This document shows, piece by piece, positions 43,849 to 52,277 of a stretch of DNA of 64,000 bases. The stretch is from the NCBI RefSeq assembly GCF_001698225.1, contig NZ_CP016594.1, positions 1,426,001 to 1,490,000 on the forward strand. The letters are read 5' to 3'. The position numbers were made by a program, and so were the translations under genes. This stretch comes from Gordonia terrae. GTDB lineage: Bacteria > Actinomycetota > Actinomycetes > Mycobacteriales > Mycobacteriaceae. Below the pieces are notes generated by a model. It was not told the origin of the DNA and did not search any database. It was given only the letters and a program-made list of their open reading frames with translations. Within the stretch, counting starts at the first letter, position 1, and each line of letters opens with the position of its first letter.

Positions 43849-44511
43849 TCAGGAACCCCAGCGGTAGCCGTACCCGCGGATCGTCTCGATCACGCCGGGC
43901 CTGCCGAGCTTCGCCCGGAGCGCGGTCATGTGGACGTCGATGCTGCGCGAGATGGCGACGTAGGCGTCGCCCCAGATCGCGTCCATCAACTGTTCGCGGC
44001 TCACCGCCTCACCCCGCCGGGCGACGAGGTGCGCGAGGAGTTCGAACTCCTTGGGAGTGAGGGCGACGTCGGTGCCGGCCACGGTCACCAGTCGCGCGTC
44101 GAGGTCGACGACGATGTCGCCGGCGGCGATCTGTCGCGCCGCGGGTGCCGGTGTGTCGACGGTGCGCCGACGGGCGGCCACCTCCAGGCGCGCCATCAGC
44201 TCGCCGAGGCGCGCCGGCTTCACCACATAGTCGTCGGCGCCTCCGCGGAGCGCCCGCACCACAGACCTCTCGTCCTGCCGCGCGGTGAGCACCACGACCG
44301 GCATCTCACTCACCGCCCGCAACCGGCGCAGCACGGTCAGCCCGTCCTCGTCGGGCAGTCCCAGGTCCAGCAGCGCGAGGTCGAATTCCCGGTGACCGAG
44401 GAGGAGATCGGCACCGCGCCGCATCCGACGGGGCTCGTGGCCGACCTCGTTCAGGGCGTCCACGAGCGCGTCACCGACCCCGTCGTCGTCTTCCACCACC
44501 GCGATACGCAT
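43849..44511 (-). CDS. OmpR/PhoB-family response regulator (TctD-like)
   Basis: A 220-residue regulator with a receiver domain (~1-115) and a winged-helix output domain (~125-218). The acidic pocket is VVEDDDG, the phospho-acceptor aspartate is in LALLDLGLPDEDG (D ~48), the switch threonine is in VLTARQDE and the lysine in YVVKPA. The C-terminal DNA-binding domain has LTPKEFELLAHLV and the R.YGYR ending. It is cotranscribed with the histidine kinase and probably binds upstream of the MHS transporter gene. Confidence 0.92.
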   Translation of the reverse strand: MRIAVVEDDDGVGDALVDALNEVGHEPRRMRRGADLLLGHREFDLALLDLGLPDEDGLTVLRRLRAVSEMPVVVLTARQDERSVVRALRGGADDYVVKPARLGELMARLEVAARRRTVDTPAPAARQIAAGDIVVDLDARLVTVAGTDVALTPKEFELLAHLVARRGEAVSREQLMDAIWGDAYVAISRSIDVHMTALRAKLGRPGVIETIRGYGYRWGS

Positions 44512-44577
44512 CGCGTCTCACGGTACGACAGTGGGCATCCGGAGAAGCACGCGTCCAGACCGTTCGGGGTGGCCGCG

Positions 44578-45360
44578 TCAACGGGCGGTGTGGTGGCCCC
44601 GGAGCCGCTGAGAGAGTTCATGGGCGGTGTTGAGCAGGAGTGCGCCCATTTCCCGTCGACGAACGTCGCCGAAGCGGGTCTCGACGCCCGTCACGCTCAA
44701 TGCCCACGCGGGCCGTCCGCTGTGATCGAACACCGCAGCGCCCAACCCCCAGCTTCCTTCCACCAGCAGCGCGGGATTCACCGCATAACCCTTCTCGCGC
44801 GTAGCGGCGATCCGCCGGCGGATCGCAGATTCGCTGTGCGTGTCGCCCCAGTCCGCCGACAGGTTCGATCGACCCAGGTACGCCTCGACATCGCCGTCGG
44901 GCAGATGGCTCAGGATGGCCAGACCGGCGGACGCCACCCCCAGGGGAAACCGCACCCCTTCGTGCAGGACGTGGGATCGGAGCGGGAAGCTGCCCTCTTG
45001 GCTGTGGGTGCACACGGTCTCATCACCCCGCCGGGCGGAGAGAAACGCACTCTCACCCGTCTCGCGCGCCACCCGATCGATCAGGTCGCGTGCGTCATCG
45101 GTGATGTCGTACCGCCGGCCGGCGCCGGCGCCGGCGCCGAGGAGAAACAGTTCGGGCCCCAGGTTCCACCGACCGGACGTCGAATCGCGATCCATCAATC
45201 CCTCGTCGGCCAGCGTCACCAGGAGGCGGTGCGCGGTCGGGCGCGCGAGCCCGGTGTCCGCCGCCAGTTGCGTCGTCGACGCGCCGTTCGGGGCGTGAGC
45301 GCCGGCGGCCCGCAAGAGTCGCGCGGCTCGTGCGATGACCGGAGTGCGCGAGGTGACCAT
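44578..45360 (-). CDS. IclR-family transcriptional regulator (divergent from the CoA-transferase genes)
   Basis: A 260-residue IclR-type regulator. The winged helix is at the N-terminus (AARLLRAAGAH; STTQLAADTGLARPTAHRLL) and the effector-binding GAF-like domain follows (ESAFLSARRGDETVCTHSQ..., LGVASAGLAILS). ATG 45360 gives MVTSRTPVIARA; a TTG at 45384 would place the start inside a palindrome and is less likely. It faces the 3-oxoacid CoA-transferase genes, and a 19-base inverted repeat lies between them. It probably controls those genes and itself. Confidence 0.87.
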   Translation of the reverse strand: MVTSRTPVIARAARLLRAAGAHAPNGASTTQLAADTGLARPTAHRLLVTLADEGLMDRDSTSGRWNLGPELFLLGAGAGAGRRYDITDDARDLIDRVARETGESAFLSARRGDETVCTHSQEGSFPLRSHVLHEGVRFPLGVASAGLAILSHLPDGDVEAYLGRSNLSADWGDTHSESAIRRRIAATREKGYAVNPALLVEGSWGLGAAVFDHSGRPAWALSVTGVETRFGDVRRREMGALLLNTAHELSQRLRGHHTAR

Positions 45361-45372
45361 GATCGGATCGTA

Positions 45373-45391
45373 GCGTTCATTCAACGAACGC
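45373..45391. promoter_or_regulatory. 19-bp inverted repeat between iclR and CoA-transferase genes
   Basis: GCGTTCATTCAACGAACGC has perfect six-base arms (GCGTTC/GAACGC) around seven bases. It lies 13 bases upstream of the iclR start and 127 bases upstream of the CoA-transferase start. IclR regulators commonly bind such GTTC...GAAC palindromes. Confidence 0.6.
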
Positions 45392-45517
45392 CGTCAGGTT
45401 CGGTGTTCGGTGGGCGAGCAAATCGAGACCGAATATTGCCACTACAGAAGAAGTTCTCGGAGACTGATCGCCGACCGGACCAGATCAACCAATGAACGAG
45501 AGAAGGTGACGAGCGTC

Positions 45518-46282
45518 ATGGCCGACAAAATGTTCGCCGACGCGACAGCCGCGGTGGTCGATATCAGGGACGGCGCAACGCTGGCCGTCGGAGGCTTCGG
45601 GCTGTGTGGCGTACCCGATCGGCTGATCGAAGCGCTCGCCGAGGCCGGGACCACCGGCTTGCGGGTGTTCTCGAACAACTGCGGGGTCGACGATCACGGC
45701 CTGGGCATACTGCTGTCGAGCGGGCAGATTTCCCGGGTCACCGCCTCATACGTCGGGGAGAACAAGGAGTTCGCCCGGCAGTACCTCGCGGGTGAGCTCG
45801 AGGTCGAACTGACTCCGCAGGGCACCCTGGCCGAACGGCTTCGCGCCGGTGGCGCCGGCATCCCCGCATTCTTCACGCCCGCCGGCGTCGGAACCCCCGT
45901 CGCCGACGGCGGGATGCCTTGGCGCCATGGGGCGGACGGGTCGGTGCTGATCGCCTCGCCGGCCAAGGAGACGCGTGAGTTCGGCGGTCGTCGCTTCGTG
46001 TTGGAGGAGGCCATCAACGCCGACTTCGCCCTGGTGCACGCGCGGCTGGGCGACACTGAGGGCAACCTCGTATTCGACAAGACCGCAATGAATTTCAACC
46101 CTCTCGCGGCCATGGCCGGCAAGGTGACCATCGCTCAGGTGGAAGAGCTGGTCGAGCCCGGCGACCTCGACCCCAACGAGGTGCACCTGCCCGGGGTCTT
46201 CGTGCAACGCGTCGTGCACACAGGGGCACAGCAGAAGCGAATCGAGAAGCGAACCGTCACCGTCGTCGGAGGACAGCCATGA
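45518..46282 (+). CDS. 3-oxoacid CoA-transferase subunit A (succinyl-CoA:3-ketoacid type)
   Basis: A 254-residue alpha subunit of family I CoA-transferase. The glycine-rich start [32 protein letters not shown] and [15 protein letters not shown] match SCOT/PcaI alpha subunits. These subunits bind the CoA donor while the beta subunit supplies the catalytic glutamate. The enzyme would activate acetoacetate or 3-oxoadipate with succinyl-CoA. ATG 45518 has AGAAGG 12 bases upstream; a GTG at 45506 sits on that ribosome site and is not used. It overlaps the beta-subunit gene by 4 bases. Confidence 0.92.
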   Translation: MADKMFADATAAVVDIRDGATLAVGGFGLCGVPDRLIEALAEAGTTGLRVFSNNCGVDDHGLGILLSSGQISRVTASYVGENKEFARQYLAGELEVELTPQGTLAERLRAGGAGIPAFFTPAGVGTPVADGGMPWRHGADGSVLIASPAKETREFGGRRFVLEEAINADFALVHARLGDTEGNLVFDKTAMNFNPLAAMAGKVTIAQVEELVEPGDLDPNEVHLPGVFVQRVVHTGAQQKRIEKRTVTVVGGQP

Positions 46283-46944
46283 CCACAATCGCACGCCGAA
46301 CCAGTGGATGGACCCGCGATCAGATGGCAGCTCGCGCCGCAGCCGAGATGATCGACGGCGAGTACGTCAATCTGGGTATCGGTCTGCCCACTCTCATTCC
46401 AGACCATCTCAGGGCCGGCGTGCACGTCACGCTGCACTCGGAGAACGGCATCCTGGGGACCGGCGGTTACCCGACCGACGAGGCGATCGACGCCGATCTG
46501 ATTAACGCCGGCAAGGAGACCGTCACCGTCAGACCCGGCGCGTCGTTCTTCGACTCGGCCCTGTCATTCGGCATGATCCGCGGCGGTCACATCGACACCG
46601 CTGTGCTCGGCGGGATGCAGGTGTCGCAGACCGGCGACCTGGCCAACTGGATGGTGCCCGGGAAGATGGTCAAGGGTATGGGAGGCGCGATGGATCTCGT
46701 GCACGGCGCAGCACGTGTGATCGTCCTGATGGAGCACACCGACCGCAACGGGCTCCCGAAGATCGTCGAGGAGTGCACTCTTCCGCTGACCGGGCAGGGA
46801 GTGGTCGATCGGATAATCACCGACCTGGCTGTCATCGACGTGCCCGGTGACGGCTCCCTGATCCTCCGTGAACTCGCGCCCTCGGTGACGACCGACGATG
46901 TCATCGACGCAACCGGGGCGGAACTGACTGTGGCGCTTCGCTGA
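46279..46944 (+). CDS. 3-oxoacid CoA-transferase subunit B
   Basis: A 221-residue beta subunit. The catalytic glutamate lies in the conserved SENGILG motif ([11 protein letters not shown]), and the [20 protein letters not shown] start, [16 protein letters not shown] and [11 protein letters not shown] blocks match SCOT/PcaJ. ATG 46279 overlaps the alpha-subunit stop (ATGA), so the subunits are coupled. In this island the likely role is activation of acetoacetate released by the HMG-CoA lyase encoded at 56348-57253, but 3-oxoadipate cannot be excluded. Convergent with the second IclR gene, 19 bases away. Confidence 0.93.
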   Translation: MTTIARRTSGWTRDQMAARAAAEMIDGEYVNLGIGLPTLIPDHLRAGVHVTLHSENGILGTGGYPTDEAIDADLINAGKETVTVRPGASFFDSALSFGMIRGGHIDTAVLGGMQVSQTGDLANWMVPGKMVKGMGGAMDLVHGAARVIVLMEHTDRNGLPKIVEECTLPLTGQGVVDRIITDLAVIDVPGDGSLILRELAPSVTTDDVIDATGAELTVALR

Positions 46945-46963
46945 ACCTTGTTCGTACTCGAGT

Positions 46964-47731
46964 CTATTCGGACGCCGGGTTCTCGCCCTCGACCCCGGTT
47001 CGGCCTCCACCGGTCTCGAGCATCGCCGCGACTTCGGCGGCCGCAGCGACCAGATCGCCTGTCCAGGAGGCGAGTTGCCCGGCTCGGCTCGTCGGGACCG
47101 CGATGGAGATGCTGCCGAGCGGAGCGCCGCGCTCGTTCGTGATCGGTGCTGCGACTCCGGCGACCCCGGGTAGGAGCTCGTCGTGGGTGGAGCTGTATCC
47201 ACATCGGCGCGCAGTGGAGAGAGCCGATCGGACCGCATCGGGGTCCGGCGCGAACGACAGCGAGGTCTCGACGACGTCATCCGCGGAAGCGGCGAGGATC
47301 GACAGGGCCGCAGCGCCCTGATGAAGCGGAATGCGATGACCGATGTCGAACTGCACCCGCAGGACGTGTGCATGCGTCTCCACCTGATCGACCGCCACGG
47401 CATGCGGCTCCGGCCCGGCCAGGTCCGGCACGAACAGCAGGACCGTCTCTGACGTCTGCTCCGAGAGTCGCTCGAGGATGGGGCGCGCCACCTGCTGAAC
47501 GTCGGGCTCCACCGAGTCGGCCAGCCGCAGCACGGTGGGTCCCAGCGAGTAGATCGCGGTCCCACCGACCCGCCGGACGAAACCTCGGGCATGCAACGTC
47601 GCGAGAAGCCGGTGTACGGCAGTGCGGTTCAGGTCGAGCGCGCGAGCGAGTTCCGCCGGGGATTGATTCGGCGTCGAACCGAGCTCGATCAAGACCCGGA
47701 GTGCCTGGTCGGCCGTCGTCGAGATGTTCAC
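46964..47731 (-). CDS. IclR-family transcriptional regulator (divergent from the nine-gene catabolic operon)
   Basis: A 255-residue IclR-type regulator. The winged helix (DQALRVLIELG; SPAELARALDLNRTAVHRLL) is followed by the effector-binding domain (ETVLLFVPDLAG..., IPLHQGAAALSILAAS). GTG 47731 is the start. The 224 bases between it and the MHS transporter gene form a divergent promoter region, so this protein is the likely regulator of the catabolic operon. It is clearly distinct in sequence from the regulators at 44578 and 59511. Confidence 0.88.
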   Translation of the reverse strand: MNISTTADQALRVLIELGSTPNQSPAELARALDLNRTAVHRLLATLHARGFVRRVGGTAIYSLGPTVLRLADSVEPDVQQVARPILERLSEQTSETVLLFVPDLAGPEPHAVAVDQVETHAHVLRVQFDIGHRIPLHQGAAALSILAASADDVVETSLSFAPDPDAVRSALSTARRCGYSSTHDELLPGVAGVAAPITNERGAPLGSISIAVPTSRAGQLASWTGDLVAAAAEVAAMLETGGGRTGVEGENPASE

Positions 47732-47955
47732 GGCATGTCGCTGCCGTTGAGGAACGAGGCACCGGACGACGACGTCAACGCCATATTTCCTTTCGTTCTA
47801 GCGAGTTCGACCCATCGTGCCACATGCCGCTTCGGTGAGACCGGTCGGACTCACCGTCTCTCTTTGCCCTGACCTTTGACTTCGAGAAGTGATCCGCGTT
47901 ACAGTCAGCGAGTTCATTTAATGACCTCACATGGTTCACATTCGAGAGGATGCCG
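47732..47955. promoter_or_regulatory. Divergent promoter region of the catabolic operon
   Basis: This AT-richer gap holds the small palindrome TCATTTAATGA (47914-47924), about 30 bases upstream of the transporter start. A ribosome site (GAGAGG, 47944-47949) precedes ATG 47956. No gene is evident. Confidence 0.45.
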
Positions 47956-49275
47956 ATGGTTGAAGTGCGGCAGGTTCAGGCATCGGTGGAGGCGACCCCA
48001 GGTCGTCAGTCGCCGAACAAGGTGTTGCGGGCGGGATTGCTCGGCACGGTGGTCGAGTATTACGACCTGGCGATCTACGGGCTGATGGCCACGGTCCTCG
48101 GCGCGAAGTTCTTCGCCGCGGAGGACGAGGGGACCGCCGTCCTGGCGACCTTCGCGACATTCGCCGTGGCGTTCTTCGTCCGGATCCCCGGTGGCATCGT
48201 CTTCGGTCAGATCGGAGACAAGTACGGGCGCAAGCCGGCTCTGACGGCCACCATCTTGTTGATGACCGGTGCGACCGCGCTGATCGGCGTCCTTCCCTCG
48301 TACGCCACGTGGGGCATCTGGGCGACCATTGTTCTCGTCCTCTGCCGCTCGGTGCAGGGATTCGCGGCCGGCGGTGAACTCGGCGGCGCGAATGTCCTGG
48401 TCGCGGAGAGTGCGCCGGCCCGCCGGCGTGGGTTGTACACCTCGGTCGTCAACATGGGCAGCACCCTCGGGTCGATCCTGGCTTCGATTGTTGCGCTGAC
48501 CTTGGCGAGCATGGTGTCCGAGGAAGTCCTGTACGACTGGGCGTGGCGGGTGGCATTCCTGCTCAGCGTCGTGCTGGGAACAATAGGCCTCTGGATCAGG
48601 GTCACCCTGGAGGACTCACCGGAATTCGACGCCGTCAAGGCGTCTGACGAGGTGGAGGTACACAAGGTGCCGGTTCTGGCGCTACTGCGGACCGCTCGCA
48701 AAGAGGTGGGTCAGATCATCCTGATGCTGGCCATCGGCACCGGCGGATACTACGTCGCCTCCGTGTACTCGACGTCCTATCTGCAGATCCAGGGCGATCA
48801 CAGTCCGAGTTTCGCCTTCCTGTGTTCCGTTGTCGCCCTGGGCTTCGGCACCGCCCTGCTTCCGGTGTCCGGAATGCTCGGTGACCGGTTCGGGCGCCGG
48901 CCCGTCCTGGTCTGCTCGGCCGGAATCGGTGTCGTCGTCGCCTTCCCCGCCTTCATCCTGATGGGATCCGGCAGTGTCGTCGGAGCCATAGTCGGACAGT
49001 CCATCCTGTTCGGATCGGTCTGCATGGTGAACGGGACGGCGATGGTGACGGCCCTCGAGATGCTGTCCGCTCGGGTCCGCTACTCCGGCCTCGCTCTCGG
49101 CATCAACACGGCGAACACCCTTCTCGGTGGCACCGCTCCGTTCGTCGCGGCGCTGTTGGTCAACACGACGGGCAACGCACTTGCTCCTGCCGGTCTGTTC
49201 ACGCTCGTGGCCGTCCTGTCACTGATCGGTGCGCTCACGGTGACCGGGACCCGCAAGCTGGACCTGTCGCTGTGA
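47956..49275 (+). CDS. MHS-family MFS transporter, first gene of the catabolic operon
   Basis: A 439-residue major facilitator with about twelve helices. Signatures are GTVVEYYDLAIYGLMATVLG at helix 1, RIPGGIVFGQIGDKYGRKPA for the helix 2-3 loop and RSVQGFAAGGELGGANVLVAE. This is the metabolite:H+ symporter group that takes up aromatic and aliphatic acids (benzoate, shikimate, 2-oxoglutarate). It probably imports the substrate of the island. ATG 47956 is preferred: GAGAGG lies six bases upstream, whereas ATG 47950 abuts it. The stop overlaps the next gene by 4 bases. Confidence 0.87.
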   Translation: MVEVRQVQASVEATPGRQSPNKVLRAGLLGTVVEYYDLAIYGLMATVLGAKFFAAEDEGTAVLATFATFAVAFFVRIPGGIVFGQIGDKYGRKPALTATILLMTGATALIGVLPSYATWGIWATIVLVLCRSVQGFAAGGELGGANVLVAESAPARRRGLYTSVVNMGSTLGSILASIVALTLASMVSEEVLYDWAWRVAFLLSVVLGTIGLWIRVTLEDSPEFDAVKASDEVEVHKVPVLALLRTARKEVGQIILMLAIGTGGYYVASVYSTSYLQIQGDHSPSFAFLCSVVALGFGTALLPVSGMLGDRFGRRPVLVCSAGIGVVVAFPAFILMGSGSVVGAIVGQSILFGSVCMVNGTAMVTALEMLSARVRYSGLALGINTANTLLGGTAPFVAALLVNTTGNALAPAGLFTLVAVLSLIGALTVTGTRKLDLSL

Positions 49276-50072
49276 ACGGTTCTCTCCTGCAGGACAAGTG
49301 CGTTCTCGTCACCGGCGCCGCATCCGGAGTCGGCCTGGCAATCGCACGCGGCGTCGCCCAGTCCGGCGGGCATGTGTGGATCGGTGACGTCGATGCCGAC
49401 CGCGCCCGCGCCGCCGCCTCGGCTCTCGGCGCCGAAGGGTATGCGGCCGACGCCTGCGCGCTCGATGTCACCTCCGAATCCGGCTGGGACGCAGCGGTCG
49501 GCCGCATCGAGGCCGAGTCCGGACAACTGCACGGTCTGGTCAACAACGCCGGAATCAGTGTGCGTACCGGCATCTCGGCGACCTCGCTCGACGACTGGAA
49601 TCGCGTCTTCGCGGTCAACTCCACCGGACTCTTCCTCGGGATGCGGGCCTGCCACGGGATGCTGGCGAAGCAGCGTGGCGCCTCCATCGTCAACATCGCG
49701 TCGATCTCGGGCATGTTGGGGTACTACTCCGCCGGTTACACCGCCAGCAAATGGGCCGCACGCGGTCTGACGAAAACCGCTGCGCTGGAATTCGCCCCGG
49801 ACGGAATCCGGGTGAACTCGGTGAATCCCGGACTGGTCGACACGCCGATGCTGCATTCGGCCGAGGACGGTGGTGCCTACGTCGACAGCAACGTGCGATC
49901 GATACCGATGGCGCGGATCGCGCAGCCGGAGGAGATCGCCGGCGTCGTCACGTTTCTGCTGTCACCCGACTCCTCGTACATGACCGGTACCGACCTCGTC
50001 GTCGACGGCGGTCTGCTGTCGGGCGGCACCTACCGCCGGATTCTCGCCGAACTCGACGGGGGGAACCGATGA
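49272..50072 (+). CDS. Short-chain dehydrogenase/reductase, catabolic operon
   Basis: A 266-residue classical SDR with TGAASGVGLAIARGV, the NAD-preferring aspartate in WIGDVDADRA, LVNNAGIS, catalytic Ser in NIASISGMLG and Y-x3-K as YTASK. The PGLVDTPML and DLVVDGGLLSGG motifs are typical FabG-like features. It would oxidise a secondary alcohol or cis-diol of the pathway substrate, but this is inferred only from context. GTG 49272 overlaps the transporter stop; the stop overlaps the following SDR gene. Confidence 0.87.
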   Translation: MNGSLLQDKCVLVTGAASGVGLAIARGVAQSGGHVWIGDVDADRARAAASALGAEGYAADACALDVTSESGWDAAVGRIEAESGQLHGLVNNAGISVRTGISATSLDDWNRVFAVNSTGLFLGMRACHGMLAKQRGASIVNIASISGMLGYYSAGYTASKWAARGLTKTAALEFAPDGIRVNSVNPGLVDTPMLHSAEDGGAYVDSNVRSIPMARIAQPEEIAGVVTFLLSPDSSYMTGTDLVVDGGLLSGGTYRRILAELDGGNR

Positions 50073-50824
50073 GTTTCGACGGCATGTCGGCGGTGGTGAC
50101 GGGGGCAGGTCGCGGAATCGGTGCGGCGATCGCGGACGGGTTGGCGCTCCTGGGGACGAACGTCGTCGTGGCCGATCTCAACAGCAGCAGTGCGACTTCG
50201 GTTGCCGAACGGATCTCCGGTCGAGGACACGGTGGCCGCGCCGTCGCCAGCGACATGGATGCCGGCTCGGCCGGCGATCACGAGCTGGCCGTCGCCGCTG
50301 CGGTGGAGGAGTTCGGACGCCTCGACTTCTACGTGAACAACGCCGGAGTGTTCCAAGAGAGCAGCCTCGAGGACATGAGCGTCGAACTCCTTCACCGAAC
50401 CCTCCGGGTGAATGTCGAGGGAGTGATCTTCGGAACCCAGGCCGCGGCAAGACATATGCGACTCCACGGCGGGGGCAGCATCGTCAACATCGCGTCGATC
50501 GCCGGAACCAAGCCTCGCCCGAACCGCACCGCCTACAGCTCGTCCAAGGCCGCGGTTCTCCAGGCGACCAACAGCGCCGCCATCGAACTCGGGAACCATC
50601 GCATCCGGGTGAACGCGGTCTCACCAGGTTATGTCGACACCGCGCTGACCCAGTTCATGCGCGACGATCCGGATCTGTACGACGCCACTGTCGGCCGGGT
50701 CCCACTGCAACGAATGGGTCGAGTCGACGAGATCTTCTCGGTGGTGAGATTCCTGCTGTCCGAGGACGCCGGTTACGTCACCGGCGCGAACATTCCGGTC
50801 GACGGGGGGTCGCGCCATGTCTGA
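50069..50824 (+). CDS. Second short-chain dehydrogenase/reductase, catabolic operon
   Basis: A 251-residue classical SDR: TGAGRGIGAAIADGLA, an aspartate after the second strand (VVADLNSS) for NAD, FYVNNAGVF, Ser in NIASIAG, Y-x3-K as YSSSK, and PVDGGSRHV at the C-terminus. It is about a third identical to the preceding SDR by eye, so they are paralogues with probably different substrates or stereochemistry. ATG 50069 overlaps the upstream stop by 4 bases; the 3' end overlaps the flavoprotein gene by 8. Confidence 0.87.
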   Translation: MSFDGMSAVVTGAGRGIGAAIADGLALLGTNVVVADLNSSSATSVAERISGRGHGGRAVASDMDAGSAGDHELAVAAAVEEFGRLDFYVNNAGVFQESSLEDMSVELLHRTLRVNVEGVIFGTQAAARHMRLHGGGSIVNIASIAGTKPRPNRTAYSSSKAAVLQATNSAAIELGNHRIRVNAVSPGYVDTALTQFMRDDPDLYDATVGRVPLQRMGRVDEIFSVVRFLLSEDAGYVTGANIPVDGGSRHV

Positions 50825-52277
50825 CCACAACTCCGATTTCGATGTCGTCGTCGTGGGCGCGGGCGGAGCGGGGCTCGCCGCGGCCGCCACCGCCGCCGAA
50901 AACGGCTCGCGCGCGATTGTTTTCGAGGCCGAATCGTCCATCGGTGGTTCGACGGCGCTGTCGTCGGGAATGTTCACCGCCGCGGGTACGTCCGTGCAGG
51001 AATCCGCCGGCATCGCGGACTCGGCGGATCGAATGTTCCAGCACTACATGGATCTCAACCAGTGGCGCGTGCTGCCCGGGCCCACCCGCGCGTTCTGCCG
51101 GGAGACCGCCGACGTGGTCGACTGGCTGCTGGCTCTCGGCGTCGATGTGCCACCGTTGCAGACGACGAACGCCCACGAACCCGGGATCACCCGCGCCGGT
51201 GTGGAAGACTCTGCCCGAGGCCACGTTCCGCGAGGCGAGGGGCAGGCGATCGTCGATGTGTTGTCACGACGCTGTGCATCGCTCGGGGTCGATGTCGTCC
51301 TGAACACTCGTGTCGACGACCTCGTCCGGTCCGGAGACGGCTCGATCGCGGGCGTCCGCGTCGACGAAACGGAGGTGTCGGCACCGAACGTGGTGGTGGC
51401 GTCCGGCGGCTTCACCCGTGACGTCCACGCGCTCGAACGGTACTTCCCCGAGGGACTCGCCGCCGGTGACGATCTCTTCGTCGTCTCGGGGACCGGATCA
51501 CGTGGTGACCACCTGCGATTCGCAGACAAGCACCGACTCGGGTTGTTCGGTCACGGCTGGGGACTGACCGTCCTCACCGCCAGAATCCAGACGGCGCACC
51601 ACTGGACCAGCGGCTTCCCGCCGCCGTCGCGACTGTACGTCGACGGAAACGGCGTGCGCTGCATGGATGAGGATGCTCCGTACGCGATCAGCGGCGGCAT
51701 CTACCGCGATCGTGGCGGCGTCATGTGGGCGGTGTTCGACGAGGCCGGCCGACTGGCGTTGCCGGAAGGGTACAAAGACTGGTCGCCCGACCGGGTTTCC
51801 GAGGAAGTACAGCGTGGCACCATCGAGACAGCGGACACCGTCGAGCAACTCGCCGCCCGGATGGGTGTACCGGGTGTGGCGCTCGCGGGCAGCGTCGCCG
51901 CGTTCAACGACTACTGCCACTCCGGTGTCGACGACGAGTTCCTCCGTCACGAGACCCGTGCGGCCAAGCGCCAACCCACGCCGCCGGCGGTCGACACCGG
52001 TCCGTACTACGCCGTGAGACTGGTGCCCGGCGAACTGGTCTGCACCCATACCGGACTACGGATCGACGACCGGGCGCGAGTCCAGGACGAGCTCGGACGC
52101 GCGGTTCCCGGACTGTACGCAGCGGGCGAAGCGGCCGGTGGGGTCTTGGGAAACCGGTATGTGGGAGGCGGCAACGCCGTCGCGCATGCCCTGGCCTTCG
52201 GACGGATCGCCGGCCGCAATCTCCGGACATCGCCCACGACGCACGCTCGACGAGAATCAGAGGCAGGACGATCGTGA
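50817..52277 (+). CDS. FAD-dependent oxidoreductase, KstD/fumarate-reductase-like
   Basis: A 486-residue flavoprotein of the FAD_binding_2 family. The N-terminal FAD motif is VVVGAGGAGLAAAATAAENG, followed by the FEAESSIGGSTALSSGMFTA loop characteristic of ketosteroid dehydrogenase and fumarate reductase flavoproteins. The C-terminal FAD motif is PGLYAAGEAAGGVLGNRYVG. KstD-type enzymes desaturate six-membered cyclic ketones to dienones and phenols, which would suit a route from an alicyclic ketone to a hydroxylated ring. The reaction is inferred. ATG 50817 overlaps the SDR gene. Confidence 0.83.
   Translation: MSDHNSDFDVVVVGAGGAGLAAAATAAENGSRAIVFEAESSIGGSTALSSGMFTAAGTSVQESAGIADSADRMFQHYMDLNQWRVLPGPTRAFCRETADVVDWLLALGVDVPPLQTTNAHEPGITRAGVEDSARGHVPRGEGQAIVDVLSRRCASLGVDVVLNTRVDDLVRSGDGSIAGVRVDETEVSAPNVVVASGGFTRDVHALERYFPEGLAAGDDLFVVSGTGSRGDHLRFADKHRLGLFGHGWGLTVLTARIQTAHHWTSGFPPPSRLYVDGNGVRCMDEDAPYAISGGIYRDRGGVMWAVFDEAGRLALPEGYKDWSPDRVSEEVQRGTIETADTVEQLAARMGVPGVALAGSVAAFNDYCHSGVDDEFLRHETRAAKRQPTPPAVDTGPYYAVRLVPGELVCTHTGLRIDDRARVQDELGRAVPGLYAAGEAAGGVLGNRYVGGGNAVAHALAFGRIAGRNLRTSPTTHARRESEAGRS

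Noticed and set aside
43744..45495. 583-codon plus-strand frame over the two-component and IclR genes
   Set aside because: Spans three recognisable minus-strand genes and has no domain of its own.
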